From Mytilus trossulus (Eukaryota > Mollusca > Bivalvia > Mytilida > Mytilidae), in assembly GCF_036588685.1 (NCBI RefSeq), contig NC_086379.1, positions 76,601,727-76,665,726 on the forward strand: DNA of 64,000 nt, read 5' to 3'. Shown one piece after another: positions 21,045 through 33,454 of the stretch. Under the pieces are notes generated by a model. It saw only the letters and a list, made by a program, of their open reading frames with translations, made no database searches and had not been told where the DNA came from. Within the stretch, counting starts at the first letter, position 1. Each line of letters starts with the position of its first letter. The position numbers and the translations under genes are program-made.

Positions 21045-24000
21045 AAGCAAAATGGAAAAGTTAGAAGGTTTTGAATTTTGGAAAAAGACACTAAAGTCTG
21101 CAAAATATGTAGTAGCTCCAATGGTTGACCAGAGTGAATTGGCTTGGAGAATGTTAAGTAGAAGGTATGGAGCAGAATTGTGTTATACTCCTATGCTCCA
21201 TTCTTTAGTGTTTTGCAGAGATGCTAATTACAGAGCTGAATCCCTCCAATCATGCCCTGAAGATAGACCATTAATTATCCAGGTGAGCAAAACATTTTCA
21301 TTTTATCCTGAAACTGACCATTGTTTGTCATGGTGAACAGAAAGTCTTTTTGTTTTGTGCCAAAATTAAACCTGCATTTGTCTACGTGAGGAGAAACCCT
21401 CCATTATTGTAGGGAATCAATATATTCTATATCTGTAGGTTAGAAGAAACTCCAAAAGTGTTCTAAACATGGTTAAGGTGAGCAGATTCTGAACATGCAT
21501 GATCAAATTTTTGTCTTTAAGAAAAATCACTTCAATTTAATTTGTCATTGTACTTAAAACTATATTGTATTGAATTGGTTCAAATATGAAATGACTTGAT
21601 AGTTGCTTGTTAATTTTGATATAAAAAAAAATAGAGTTGAGGCTGATTAAACACTTCCCGAATATCCAGCATTTACTGGTGAGAAATCTTGAACTGGCTG
21701 TGTCATTTTCCACTTGATTTTTTTTTAATCTTTTTTACAGTTTTGTGCCAATGATCCTGATGTTTTATTGAAAGCAGGTTTGTTGGCTCAGGATCACTGT
21801 GATGCAATTGACCTAAACCTAGGCTGTCCACAAGTCATTGCTAAGCGTGGTCATTATGGGGCATTTCTACAGGATGAATGGGACCTTATAGAGAAAATGG
21901 GTAAGTGTAAGGTAGATTGATAGTGTTCAACTAAACAATTTACTAAATATTGATGGAATATTCTGCTTGTTTCATTTCATGTAAAAGTTGATAAAAATTT
22001 TGAAAAAATACTAAACAAAATCTTTTCTTTTACAGTAAAAGTCTGCCATGAAAATTTAAAAGTACCAATAACTTGTAAAGTGAGAATATTTGAAAGTATA
22101 CAGAAGACTGTTTTATATGCACAGATGTTAGAGAAAGCTGGATGTCAAGTTAGTATTGTTTACTACTTTAAATTCAGAAATTATTTTTATTATTGTGAAA
22201 AATGAGACTGGGTTATAATCGCAATAATTTAAACTCACATTTTTAATTAATATACCCCCACTTTAAAAAAAGGGGGTATACTGTTTTACCTCTGTCTGTC
22301 CTTCCATCAGTCCGTCAGTCAGTCCGTCCATCCCATGAATATTTTTTGTTGCATTTTTCTCAGGAACTACAATACAAGGATTTCTGAAATTTGGTTTCAG
22401 GGTTTATCTAAGTCAGCTATACCGTGTGATGCGTTTTCAGAATGATCTCTTGACAACTTCCTGTTTACCGAACACTTGTATGATTTTACACATGATAGCC
22501 AAGTTGAAAATTTTCGTCACATTTTTCTCAGGAACTACAATACAAGGATTTCTGAAATTTGGTTTCAGGATTTATATAATCAGCTATACTGTGTGCTGCG
22601 TTTTCAGATTCATCACTCGACAACTTCCTGTTTACCGAACACTTGCATATTTTTACACTATTAATATTATCCACTTGCAGCGGGGTAGCATCAGTGAGCA
22701 GTAGCTCGCAGTTTCACTTGTTTTATATCGTTTAAACAAGATTTTTTTCACTATGGCAAGTATAGAAAATCCCATTTTACGTATACTCTAAAATGACAAA
22801 ACAGCATTTATAAGTGCATGCTATAATTTCTGAAATTTCAGTATGTCCTCTTATTAATGAGGACTTCAAACTACAACACAAATAGATGATAAATTTATAC
22901 AGCAAAAATTTTGTCAGGCTATTTAAGTTTCAAAGTTTATGAAGTTGAGTGATTTGTCCTTATCCAGGGATATTTTATAATTGGAATAAGCAGTTGATTT
23001 AAGTCAGATGTTCCTAACAATCCTGCATACTTTTAATTCTTGAATGACATATAGAATAAATATAAACATCTTGCTGTGATGAGAATGTGGAAAAATTACC
23101 ATTCCTCTGATAATATGACATATTTAACATCTTACATTTTTTAAAAGAAGTTTAGGATGGAAATATGTTATTATTTTTTTGAAGAAAATAAAAAATTTCC
23201 AACAGTTTTAATTAGGAGATAAATGTATTGTATTTCAAGCTCCGACGGCATCAATTGGGGATAAAAAGCTGGTCGCAAATTAAGTTTACTGGCGATGCGT
23301 TAGCGGAGACAGAAAACAAAGCTAAAATATGTTTTTAAAATCTGTTATATGCTATCTGCGCTTTTGTGTATGTCCCATAGCATCAATTGTCAAATGATAC
23401 CATGTAAATAAGTGACGTTATCCAATCAAAATTAATGTTACAAACGTTGTTGAATTAGAATCACTATTTGATGCTTTTATTGATAACATTTATTCTGTAT
23501 GAAACTGTTACGGTACTTTAATTCTCAAAATCTGAAATTTTAATTTTATCATCATACTTTCTCTTATAATCTACAAACCAGTAATCTTTCATCAGTTTAC
23601 AGCTAATACATTAATGCTAGCAAGACAAATCTTTGTTTGGCTTGCTTGCTTTGCTTGTATCAATGTTTGCTCAAGCATGGCAATTAAGATAGGCGGGGCT
23701 TCAGCTTGTATACATCATACTTAAATTTTATTGGACGTTATGTTTGAAGTTAAGGACAGTCACACTAAATTTCAAAACATCACAAGATGACAAATATAAA
23801 GCGCAATCGAAGAAATGGAAGCCAAAAAATTGTATTTGTTTTTTTCTCGAAGACATGCATTTTTTTATCATCCAACTGAAAAGAATGTCGTCAAGTACTT
23901 TTAGTATAACAAAAAAAAGCTATTAGAACACACCTACTCTGATTTCGAGTAATTCATTACAAAGGTATTTCATTTGACCCATATATTTCATCTTTTAGTA

Positions 24001-27000
24001 CTGTGATTTTTTTATGTTATAACGTCAACCTGTAGCTTTGCTATATAAAAATGATAGAATCTGAAGCGAGATGATGTATCAAATATTCTTTCTTCGTACG
24101 TTTTCAACACAAAATATTCATCTCTAACACACCCTAATAAAGAAGGTGCACTTGATTTTCTAATAAAAGGGATAAATTAATTAGGGGGGGATGACTTAAT
24201 TATTTTATTTTTTATGTCTATTGTTATTGAATATTGCGCACTTTGGATTAATTTTTGCTTGTAAACCTTCAAACTGATTATTCTTTGTTTATAGAGAAGG
24301 CGATAAGTGCTTTCTGTTATATTTACTTTAATAAGATTTTTTTTTAAAGTGAATAGAAACAAATAAAATAACAATTTTCTTCTCAAATACGAGTGTTTTA
24401 TTGTAAAAAAACAACCATTTGCATAAGTTTTTAATGTATCTATTACATAGTTAAGTAGAACAGTTACATATCAAGTCGACGACATGGTTATCTTTCAAGT
24501 TGGGTGAAGAAAATTCTTCCCTTTTTTAAATTAATACAGACGGAGAACATATCAATCTATAAGTTTACTTATTTCCGTGTCTGTCCTTCAATTACGTGAC
24601 TCAAGAAAAAAAAATCCAAAAATTGAAAACAATTGTATCAAAAAGAGAAAATCGAGCGAACCTTCTTATGTTAGGGTGTGTTTGAGATGAATAATTTGTC
24701 TAAAAAACGCACAAAGGAAGAACATTTGATACATCATCTCGCTTCATATTCTATCATTTTTATATAGCAAAGCTACAGGTTGACTTTATAACATAAAAAA
24801 ATCACAGTACTAAAAGATGAAATATATGGGTCAAATGAAATACCTATGTAATGAATCACTAAATCAGAGTAGGTTTGTTCGAATAGTTATTTTGCTTTTC
24901 TGAAAGTACTTGACGAGTCTTTTCAGTTGGATGATGATAATGCATATCTTCGAGAAAAAACAAATACTTTTTTTTGGCTTCCATTTCTACGATTGCGCTT
25001 TATATTTGTCATCCTGTGATGTTTAAAATTTAGTGTCCTTAACTTCAATAACTGTCCAATAAAATTTAAGTATGACGCATACAAGCTGAAGCCCCGCCTA
25101 TCTTAATTGCCATGCTTGAGCAAACATTGATACAAGCAAAGCAAGCAAGCCAAACAAAGATTTGTCTTGCTAGCATTAATGTATTAGCTGTAATACAAGA
25201 ATACTATATCTACCTTATAATCCAGCTGTTGACAGTCCATGGTAGAACAAGAGAACAGAAAGGGTTAAATACTGGATTAGCAACTTGGGAACATATAAAG
25301 GCTGTCAGGTAACTTTAAATATAAAAATGAAAATTCTGTCAGGTAGCTGATTTCATAAAATATTTAGTCATCAAGACACCTATACTTGTCCATTCTCATT
25401 TGGACAAACATTTGAGAAGTTATACATGTATTTCTGCTGAACTGTTTAATGTGTGATACTACTCCATTAAATCTATAGCTGTTGTCATTATTAAATTTTC
25501 ATTTAGTACCAGGTATTTTAAATTGATGTGAACAAGAGAATAATCTATTCATTATAGTTTACCTTGCTGAAAGAATTAATAAAAAATTGTTTGATTTGAA
25601 ATAATTTTTTTGATAAAACACATTACAAAATTCTCTTAGAAAATAAACAAATATGAAACAATTGTTTTTTATTACCTTTGCATATGCCTGTTTAAATTAG
25701 ATAAATATGTTATAGGGAGCAGTTAAAGATACCTGTATATGCTAATGGTAATATCCAGTACCTGCCAGATGTGGACAGATGTATAAAGGACACTGGTGTT
25801 CAGGGTGTGATGACTGCAGGTAAAATGGAAATTGTCTCCCCTTAATATGTAATTTTAATGTGGTACCAAACACCTTGCCTCAAATTAATTTGGCTTGTCT
25901 AATTTTCTAACAATTAGGACAAAATATTTACTTGGATCCTTTGACAAAAATACAAAAATTTCAAAAGATTTAAACTGCTTATTGTATTGAATATATAGCA
26001 GTTTTACTAGCACCAATTTTATCAAGAAGAAGCTTGATATTTCCTTAACATTATAACGTGATTAAAATGTTCATTTGAGTTATCTCCCTGTAGTTTTATG
26101 TACCACCTAAAAACAATATGATTTATCTCTCAAATAAAAAGCTAGTTTAATAGATTTTGTTTTCTTTAAAAATGATCAAAATGTTCTAGTAGTTGTAACT
26201 TCATAAAATATTAGATTGGTTACTAGGGCTTTGTTATTTTATTTTTCAATTTCAATCGTGAAAAACTCAAACAGAAAATGTACTTTTTATGAATAAATAG
26301 AGACATAGCGTATATCACAACCAAAAAACACACCAAAAAAAAATAAATCTAAAAATTTTAACTTTACCATATTTTCTTAAAAGTTATCAAACTAATAGAT
26401 AATTTATAATATCACCTTGCTTTTTCAGAGGGAAATTTGCACAACCCTGCCTTATTCCAAGGTATAGATCCACCAGTTTATCAGATGGGTGAAGAATACC
26501 TTCAACTTGTAGATAAATATCCATGCCCTGTGTCTTATGTCAGAGGTCATCTGTTTAAGATGTTCCAGCATGCGTAAGTTTGGTCAGTTTGGAAATATTT
26601 CATTACAGTTAAACATTTACCTTTTAAGTGAGTAAAAACAGATTAAATAATTATTCAAGGAAGTGTCTGCTAGGCATAGGGGCAAAATTGTTACAATCAT
26701 GGCTGATGGCAGATTATTCAAAGATTTGTAGACAACATATGCATGTTGAACTTATACTTAAAATGGACAAAAAAGGCATTTTCTAAAGTTTTGAGCTCAC
26801 CTTACCAGGAAAACAGTGTGAGCTATTGTCATAACTTTGCATCCATTCTTCTATTGCTTGTAAACATTTCTTTAAAAATCTTCTCTGATATAAATCAATG
26901 GATTAAAACCAAAAACTGTTTGCCTCATAAAAAAATGAAAGATTTTAAACATCTTTTTAACAAAACACTAATATAAGATATCGAAACAATCTCTGCAAGT

Positions 27001-29044
27001 ACTAAATATGACTTCCCATTTTATCAATTCTCCGGTAAAATCAAAGAATTCAGAACTAAAATGATTGCTACATGTATATGATATATTGTATTTAATAAGG
27101 TCATGTTCTTAGTCCCATATATTATTCAGATTACAGGTTCATTTAGATATCAGGGAAATGATAGGAAGTGGTAAATCTGTTGAAGGTTTCAAAACAGCTG
27201 TGTTGTTGTTGAAAGAAAGATGCTTGGTAAGTATCTCTGTAGAATGGCCAAAACTGCTGTGTTTCTGTTAAAAAGTTCTGTTAAGTTGCTCGATAGACTG
27301 GTCAAAAACATAGTGCTGGTATTTGATTAACACTGTTACAGTTTTGTAAATTTGTAAATTTTGATACAGTCAAGGATTTTAGAAATATACTCGGACTTCT
27401 CTTGAACTGAATTTTAATGTGCGTATTGTTATGCGTTTACTTTTCTACATTGGCTAGAGGTATAGGGGGAGGGTTGAGATCTCACAAACATGTTTAACCC
27501 CATCGCATTTTTGCGCCTGTCCCAAGTCAGGAGCTTCTGGCCTTTGTTAGTCTTGTATTATTTTAATTTTAGTTTCTTGTGTACAATTTGGAAATTAATA
27601 TGGCGTTCATTATCACTGAACTAGTATATATTTGTTTAGGGGCCAACTGAAGCACGCCTCCGGTTGAGGGAATTTCTCGCTACATTGAAAACCTGTTGGT
27701 GACTTTCTGCTGTTGTTTTTTTTTCTTTGGTCGGGTTGTTGTCTCTTTGACACATTCCCCATTTCCATTCTCAATTTTATACTGTAAGTATATTTTGATG
27801 AAGTTAAGAAATTTGGAAATAAAAGTACAGTGTTACAATCTGACACCGAGTATTCCAACATCCTGCTTTAACCGACACATTTTCATAGTTCCAAAATATG
27901 CCTATCCTTGCAAAAAAAACCCTGAGTTTTCCAACACCCTGCTTAATCTGACATTATTGTCTTGTCCCCTAGTGTGTTGGATTGCACAGGTTACACTGTA
28001 CATGTATACCATTTAACAAGCTACTTATAATCATTACAGAAGTAAACTTTATTATCATATTACAAATGCAAAAAGGATAATAAAAAATGATAGAAAATAA
28101 GACCTAAAAGTTGTCTTTTCAGGAAGACATAAAAAAATACAATGAAAGAAAAGAAGATTATAGGTCTGATCTACCTCACCCATATTGGATCTGTCAGCCT
28201 TATGTTAGACCTACGTAAGTACCCATAACCTTAATATTTTTCCCTGGTTGCTAATATCTGAGTACAGTATTAATAAGTAAAACTTCAAAAATACTGAACT
28301 CTAAGGAAAATTCAAACGGAGAGTCCCTAATCAAATGGCAAAATCAAAAGCTCAAACACATCAAATGAATGGATAACAAATGTTATATTCCTGACTTGGT
28401 ACAGGCATTTTCTTATGTAGAATATGGTGAATTAAACCTGGTTTTATAGCTAGCTTAACCTCTCACTTGTATGACAGTCACATAAAATTCCACCATATTG
28501 ATAAAGATGTGTGAACAAAACAAAACAGACATGATAGGTAAAAATGTCAAACTCAGTAACTGCCACATAAGTTTATAGATTTTGTTAAAAATGTGGAAAA
28601 TTATTGTTAAACTTTGTATAAACTAACTATAAAATGGGTTTTAATTAGAACCTTATTTTTGTGTGTGTCACCTTATTACCCGTATGTATAAGTGGCTACG
28701 GTATTCCAGGGAAAAAAAATGGAAGGGTTGGACAGAAAATTATATTTTTTCTGCGGGTAATAAGGGTGGAAGCAAATACCATTGTGTGCAAATGAAAATT
28801 AAGAAATAATTCCTTCGTGTCATGCTCTATGCTCATTTTAACATGGGTAGGCATTATATTTGTCGATATTTTACACTGAGTGGTAGCGAGGTGTAAAATG
28901 TTGTCAAATATAATGCCTACCCATGTTAAAATGAGCATAGAGCATGACACGAAGGAATTATTTCGATTCTAATAGGACAAATACAGTATTTTTATACGAC
29001 CGCAAATTTTGAAAAAAATTTCGTCGTATATTGCTATCACGTTG

Positions 29045-29088
<44 letters not shown>

Positions 29089-32000
29089 CGAATACTTTTA
29101 GTTTTCGCACTCTAACTTAAGTAAAAGTGAATAGAAATCTATGAAATTTTAACACAAGGTTTATGACCATAAAAGGAAGGCTGGTATTGATTTTGGGAGT
29201 TTTGGTCCCAACATTTTAGGAATTAGGGGCCAAAAAGGGCCCAAATAAGCATTTTCTTGGTTTTCGCACTATAACTTTAGTTTAAGTTAATAGAAATCTA
29301 TGAAATTTTGACACAAGGTTTATGACCACAAAAGAAAGGTTGGGATTGATTTTGGGAGTTTTGGTTTCAACAGTTTAGGAATTAGGGGCCAAAAAAGGGC
29401 CCAAATAAGCATTATTCTTGGTTTTAGCACAATAACTTTAGTTAAAGTAAATAGAAATCAATGAAATTTAAACACAATGTTTATGACCACAAAAGGAAGG
29501 TTGGTATTGATTTTGGAAGTTTCGGTCCCAACAGTTTAGGAATTAGGGGCCAAAAAGGGACCCAAATAAGCATTTTTCTTGGTTTTCGCACCATAGCATT
29601 AGTATAAGTAAATAGAAATCTATGAAATTTAAACACAAGGTTTATGACTATTAAAGGAAGGTTGGTATTGATTTTGGGAGTTTTGGTCCCAACAGTTAAG
29701 GAAAAAGGGGCCCAAAGGGTCCAAAATTAAATTTTGTTTGATTTCATCAAAATTGAATAATTGGGGTTCTTTAATATGCCGAATCTAACTGTGTATGTAG
29801 ATTCTTAATTTTTGGTCCCGTTTTCAAATTGGTCTACATTAAGGTCCAAAGGGTCCAAAATTAAACTTAGTTTGATTTTAACAAAAATTGAAACCTTTGG
29901 GTTCTTTGATATGCTGAATCTAAAAATGTACTTAGATTTTTGATTATTGGCCCAGTTTTCAAGTTGGCCCAAATCGAGGTCCAAAATTAAACATTGTTTG
30001 ATTTCATCAAAAATTGAATAATTGGGGTTCTTTGATATGCCAAATCTAACTGTGTATGTAGATTCTTAATTTTTGGTCCAGTTTTAAAATTGGTCTAAAT
30101 TAAAGTGCAAAGGGTCCAAAATTAAACTAAGTTTGATTTTAACAAAAATTAAATTCTTGGGCCTCTTTGATATGCTGAATCTAAACATGTACTTAGATTT
30201 TTGATTATGGGCCCAGTTTTCAAGTTGGTCCAAATCAGGATCTAAAATTATTATATTAAGTATTGTGCAATAGCAAGTCTTTTCAATTGCACAGTATTGT
30301 GCAATGGCAAGAAATATCTAATTTCACAACATTGTGAAATAGCAATTTTTTTTTAATTAAGAGTTATCTTTCTTTGTACAGTATAGTAAGCAAGAAATAT
30401 CTGCAAGAATTTTTTTTAATTGGAGTTATCTTTCTTTGTCCAGAATCAACTTAAATCTTTGTTATATGCAATATACATCATTGATGGCGATCCGATGGAT
30501 ACATCTGTTGTAGGGTTGTCACTGACTCAGACGTACTTATGAATATAATTATTTTCTGTGACTGTATCTTACATTAATTTGTAGGATCCTTTACTATAGA
30601 TAATTTAGCTGATCTGTAACAATAACATCTTCATGCCTTATATATCATGTACTGTAGTACGCCGCTAGATTAAAACTGACGTGGAAAGGTAACATATGGC
30701 CACCGAAAGCTCTTTTTATGAGAGCCCAGGTGGTCGTGTGGTCTAGCGGGACGGCTGCAGTGCAGGCGATTTGGTGTCACGATATCACAGTAGCATAGGT
30801 TCGAATCCCGGCGAGGGAAGAACCAAAAATTTGCGAAAGCAAATTTACAGATCTAACATTGTTGGGTTGATGTTTAGACGAGTTCCATATACAATGTATA
30901 TTCACTTTTTACTACCAACTGATAAATTTAAATAATCTTTACCATTCAGTGATAACAAGCAGTTTTTTTACATCTTAATATTTTATGATGTATTTAAATG
31001 AGTAGTAATTGTTGCAAACTCCATTAGAATATTTGAATTGAAATAAGTTTTGGAATAAGGGAAAGGGGGATGTGATTAAAAAATTGGGTTCAATTTTTCT
31101 CATTTGAAATTTCATAAATAAAAAGAAAATTTCTTCAAACATTTTTTTGAGAGGATTAATATTCAACAGCATAGTGAATTGCTCTAAGAGAAAACAAAAA
31201 TTTTAAGTTCATTTGAATACATTCTTTCTGTGTCAGAAACCTATGCTGTGTCAACTATTTAATCACAATCCAAATTTAGAGCGGAATCCAGCTTGACTGT
31301 TGTGTCCATACTTGCCCCAACCGTTCAGGGTTCAACCTCTGCGGTCGTATAAAGCTACGCCCTGCGGAGCATCTGGTTATAGGTTGAAGCGTACGAAAAT
31401 ACCGTAAAAATGTTTGGCTTTTCCCGTTTCCTCCCAGAGGAGTTTGTGCATTACATTTCATATTTGATAGTTAAAAAACTATGAGCAGGGTAGATATATA
31501 ATGTTTTATAAAATTATATAATAAAAATTTATGCTAGCTGCTTAAATGTATACATTTTAAAGGATAGCGATGGAAATAACGTTAATATACACAGTAAGTT
31601 CGTGCGCATGTGTCAAACATATTTTTTATGCTCATTAGAACACGGCTTTGTTTACAAAGCTTAATAAGGACGTCATATTAGAATAAAAGTTATGGATGGT
31701 AGGGTATAAGAAATGTGCATTCTCTCTAATAAGTTTTTTATTACTAGGAATAGCTATAAACCTAGATATGAGTGACTTATTTATGTGATATTAAATCAGA
31801 CTGACTTAAGATATGCTTCAACAATTTTTGTTCCATTACAGACCTGAACAAGCAGAAGAGAATCTAGCCAAGAAAGCTCCTACAAAGAGACAGATACATA
31901 TGGAAAACCCTCCACCCGAACTAGCAGGACTGTCCAAAAATAAGTTAAAAAAAATATTAAGAAACCCACATAAAAACTTTGATAGAACTCCAGGGAGGGA

Positions 32001-33450
32001 GAATTTGGATAGATGTGTAGAATGCACAAATCCAAGGGTATGATAATTTATTGTAAATGTAGTAATTTTACCAGCATATAAGTTACACAGCTTTTTATTT
32101 CAGTCTATGTTTACAGGTAGCTATTTTTAGTTTAATTATATGAATTATATTATTGCAGTTTTCAAAAATAATATTTTTTGTGCACATGAATAATGAAAAC
32201 TATTTCATAACAAAAATTATTTACCGGTAAAAGGATAAAAAAAAAAAAGGAAAGTTTTAATATAAATTAAGACATTTAAAAATATTCCATGAAAAAATAA
32301 ATATTTTAAATTGCATTTTAAGAATAAAATAACCTTTTACCAAATATATTTGAAACTTCAAAGTACATGTTTGAAAGGACTTGTATTTCAAAAGTTTGAG
32401 ACAACGAAAAAAATTTTTTCTGTTTATTAATTACAAGTCTGATTGTATTGTAGGGTAAGCGATGTGACTTCCAGTTATGTAAGAGTTGCTGTAAGAAGAA
32501 AATGATGACAGAAACATTAGACTGTATAGGTAATATTTTAATACCAAAGCAAGGTATTTAATTTCTTTCTTTTTCAACTCACAGAAATATCAAGATCAAG
32601 AACTTTTCCTAAGGGGGGACCCTCTGACTGACCTAAGGGTGGTCCCGCTCCAGTCATGCTTTAGTGATTCCCTATATAATCAACCAAATTTTTCCCACGA
32701 AAAGAGGGGCCCCCACCTGGATCCACCTATGGTAGAAAAAGGGAGGCTTAGTCGTCTTTTTTCCTGCATTAATGGCATTGACTTCAACAGTGTATTAGTG
32801 TGTGACAGGGTAAGTTTATGAGGAACCACTTGTGTTGGATCAATAATATATTAGTATGCAATTGTATAGGTATTGAAACATCTAAATGTCCATGGAGATT
32901 TTGCCCTACTCTCTCAAGTCATGATCCATTGACTTTGAAAACTTTTCAAAATATTCATGTATTGGATCCTGATTATTGATTTTACGATGTTTAGAAGTGT
33001 TTTTTTCATAATTATAATCTTTATAAAGAAAATATTTCACTCTCCTTTCAGAAAGTGCCATATGAATTTGATATTAGGTGTTAGTTTTATAGTTGATTTA
33101 TAGTATCAATTCTTTTGTAATTTGGTGTATTAACAACATTCAAAATATTTTTAGGACATAATATTTTAGTGAAAACTCGGAGAGAGAAAGAGATGGAAAA
33201 TGATCTTAAGGAAAAGGAATTAAACAATATTGAAAAGTCTGCACAGGAAAGACTGTCTGAAAATAATGTTACAAACCAAAAAGGAGATTGTGATAAATCA
33301 GATTCTGAAAAGTGCTTGAATAATATATCCTTGGACTCATTATCATGTAAACACACAGAAGATAAAGAACAAGCAATAGTCAACATGACATTAGAAGATA
33401 GTGTGAAACATTGTGGAGTTCAGTCAGCTGATTCTACCAATAAATTGTGA
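21045..33450 (+). CDS. DUS1L: tRNA-dihydrouridine(16/17) synthase [NAD(P)(+)]-like, complete, 11 coding exons
   Basis: Exons: 21045-21282 (ATG 21052), 21741-21900, 22036-22148, 25226-25308, 25716-25819, 26429-26573, 27130-27226, 28123-28214, 31842-32037, 32454-32529, 33155-33450. All phases join, giving 530 aa (human DUS1L is about 470). The FMN-dependent TIM barrel begins [16 protein letters not shown]. The catalytic cysteine is C106 in [30 protein letters not shown] and VYANGNIQ are FMN/tRNA-contact segments. The C-terminal tail has a cysteine cluster (C400, C403, C411, C416, C419, C420) that looks metal-binding and is typical of DUS1L, then a charged K/E-rich end. The enzyme reduces uridine 16/17 in the tRNA D-loop. 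Large introns 3 (3.1 kb) and 8 (3.6 kb) are packed with palindromes and transposons. Confidence 0.97.
22251..22640 (+). repeat. Dispersed element family T with terminal TATACCCCC hairpin, copy 1
   Basis: It starts with TATACCCCCACTTT and the complementary GGGGGTATA, followed by CTGTCTGTCC-rich sequence and two ~169-bp direct repeats (CAGGAACTACAATACAAGGA at 22361 and 22530). A diverged inverted copy ends at 58932. The small ORFs across it are repeat-derived. It lies in DUS1L intron 3. Confidence 0.85.
23215..23330 (+). repeat. Partial palindromic element arm
   Basis: GGAGATAAATGTATTGTATT followed by a GGCATCAATTGGGG and CAAATTAAGTTTACTGGCGA block matches, inverted, the segment at 40780-40882 inside the large palindrome. 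Its end also resembles the MITE at 5231. It is a fragment in DUS1L intron 3. Confidence 0.65.
23597..25193. mobile_element. 1.6-kb foldback element (arms ~540 bp, ~510-bp loop)
   Basis: The arms at 23597-24147 and 24660-25193 are reverse complements with scattered mismatches and small indels (TTACAGCTAATACATTAATG mirrored by CATTAATGTATTAGCTGTAA at the ends; innermost AACACACCCTAA versus TTAGGGTGTGTT). The loop has no coding capacity. There is no clear target duplication. It lies wholly within DUS1L intron 3, ending 32 bp before exon 4. Long arms with a small core fit a foldback or long-TIR non-autonomous DNA transposon. Confidence 0.9.
27392..27778 (+). repeat. Dispersed repeat family G, copy 3
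   Basis: Nearly the same sequence as 7348-7712, slightly longer because it keeps GGGGCCAACTGAAGCACGCC in the middle. It lies in DUS1L intron 7. Confidence 0.9.
28670..28769. mobile_element. Short palindromic MITE (~100 bp)
   Basis: CCTTATTACCCG is mirrored by CGGGTAATAAGG about 75 bp downstream. It is immediately followed by another palindrome (28803-28964). Non-coding, in DUS1L intron 8. Confidence 0.65.
28803..28964. mobile_element. 162-bp near-perfect palindrome (MITE)
   Basis: The first 60 bases from GAAATAATTCCTTCGTGTCA are exactly mirrored at the other end, ending TGACACGAAGGAATTATTTC. The ~42-bp centre has a further ATTTTACAC/GTGTAAAAT pair. Perfect arms imply a young insertion or active homogenisation. 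It lies in DUS1L intron 8. Confidence 0.92.
29046..29088. repeat. CGT trinucleotide microsatellite (~14 units)
   Basis: An uninterrupted run of CGT/GTC triplets lies in copy 2 of the family P element. The same place in copy 1 (near 9754) has only a few interrupted GAC units, so this is an expansion within the element. Confidence 0.97.
30483..30890 (+). mobile_element. tRNA-derived SINE-like insertion nested in family P element
   Basis: Comparison with copy 1 shows about 410 extra bases flanked by a 7-bp duplication, ATATACA (near 30471 and 30889). Pol III promoter boxes are visible: an A-box-like GTGGTCTAGCGGG near 30738 and a perfect B-box GGTTCGAATCC at 30799-30809. About 240 bp precede the promoter and about 80 bp follow, so the insertion may be composite. 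No intact tRNA cloverleaf is formed. Confidence 0.75.
32780..32985 (+). repeat. Dispersed mollusc repeat (family M), isolated unit
   Basis: GTGTATTAGTGTGTGACAGG to CATGATCCATTGACTTTGAA resembles the units downstream of the gene at 33.5-34.57 kb. It lies in the last intron of DUS1L. Confidence 0.7.
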
Positions 33451-33454
33451 TATA

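Larger units (their letters stand above)
28988..31380 (-). mobile_element. 2-kb TIR element with internal tandem repeats (family P), copy 2, inverted, with nested insertion
   Basis: This is the reverse complement of 7871-9826 over its whole length, from TTTATACGACCGCA at the left to GCTACGCCCTGCGGAGCATC at the right. It contains the same four ~160-bp and several ~130-bp units. Two differences: a trinucleotide expansion at 29046-29088 where copy 1 has only a few units, and an inserted ~410-bp tRNA-derived element at about 30483-30890. It fills most of DUS1L intron 8. Confidence 0.9.

Noticed and set aside
23744-23926. Short frame in the left arm of the foldback element
   Set aside because: The mirrored arm carries indels in the same sequence, so it is not under coding constraint.
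30738-30809. Possible tRNA gene (A- and B-box present)
   Set aside because: No complete acceptor stem or cloverleaf can be drawn; the block is within a flanked insertion and is better read as a tRNA-derived SINE.
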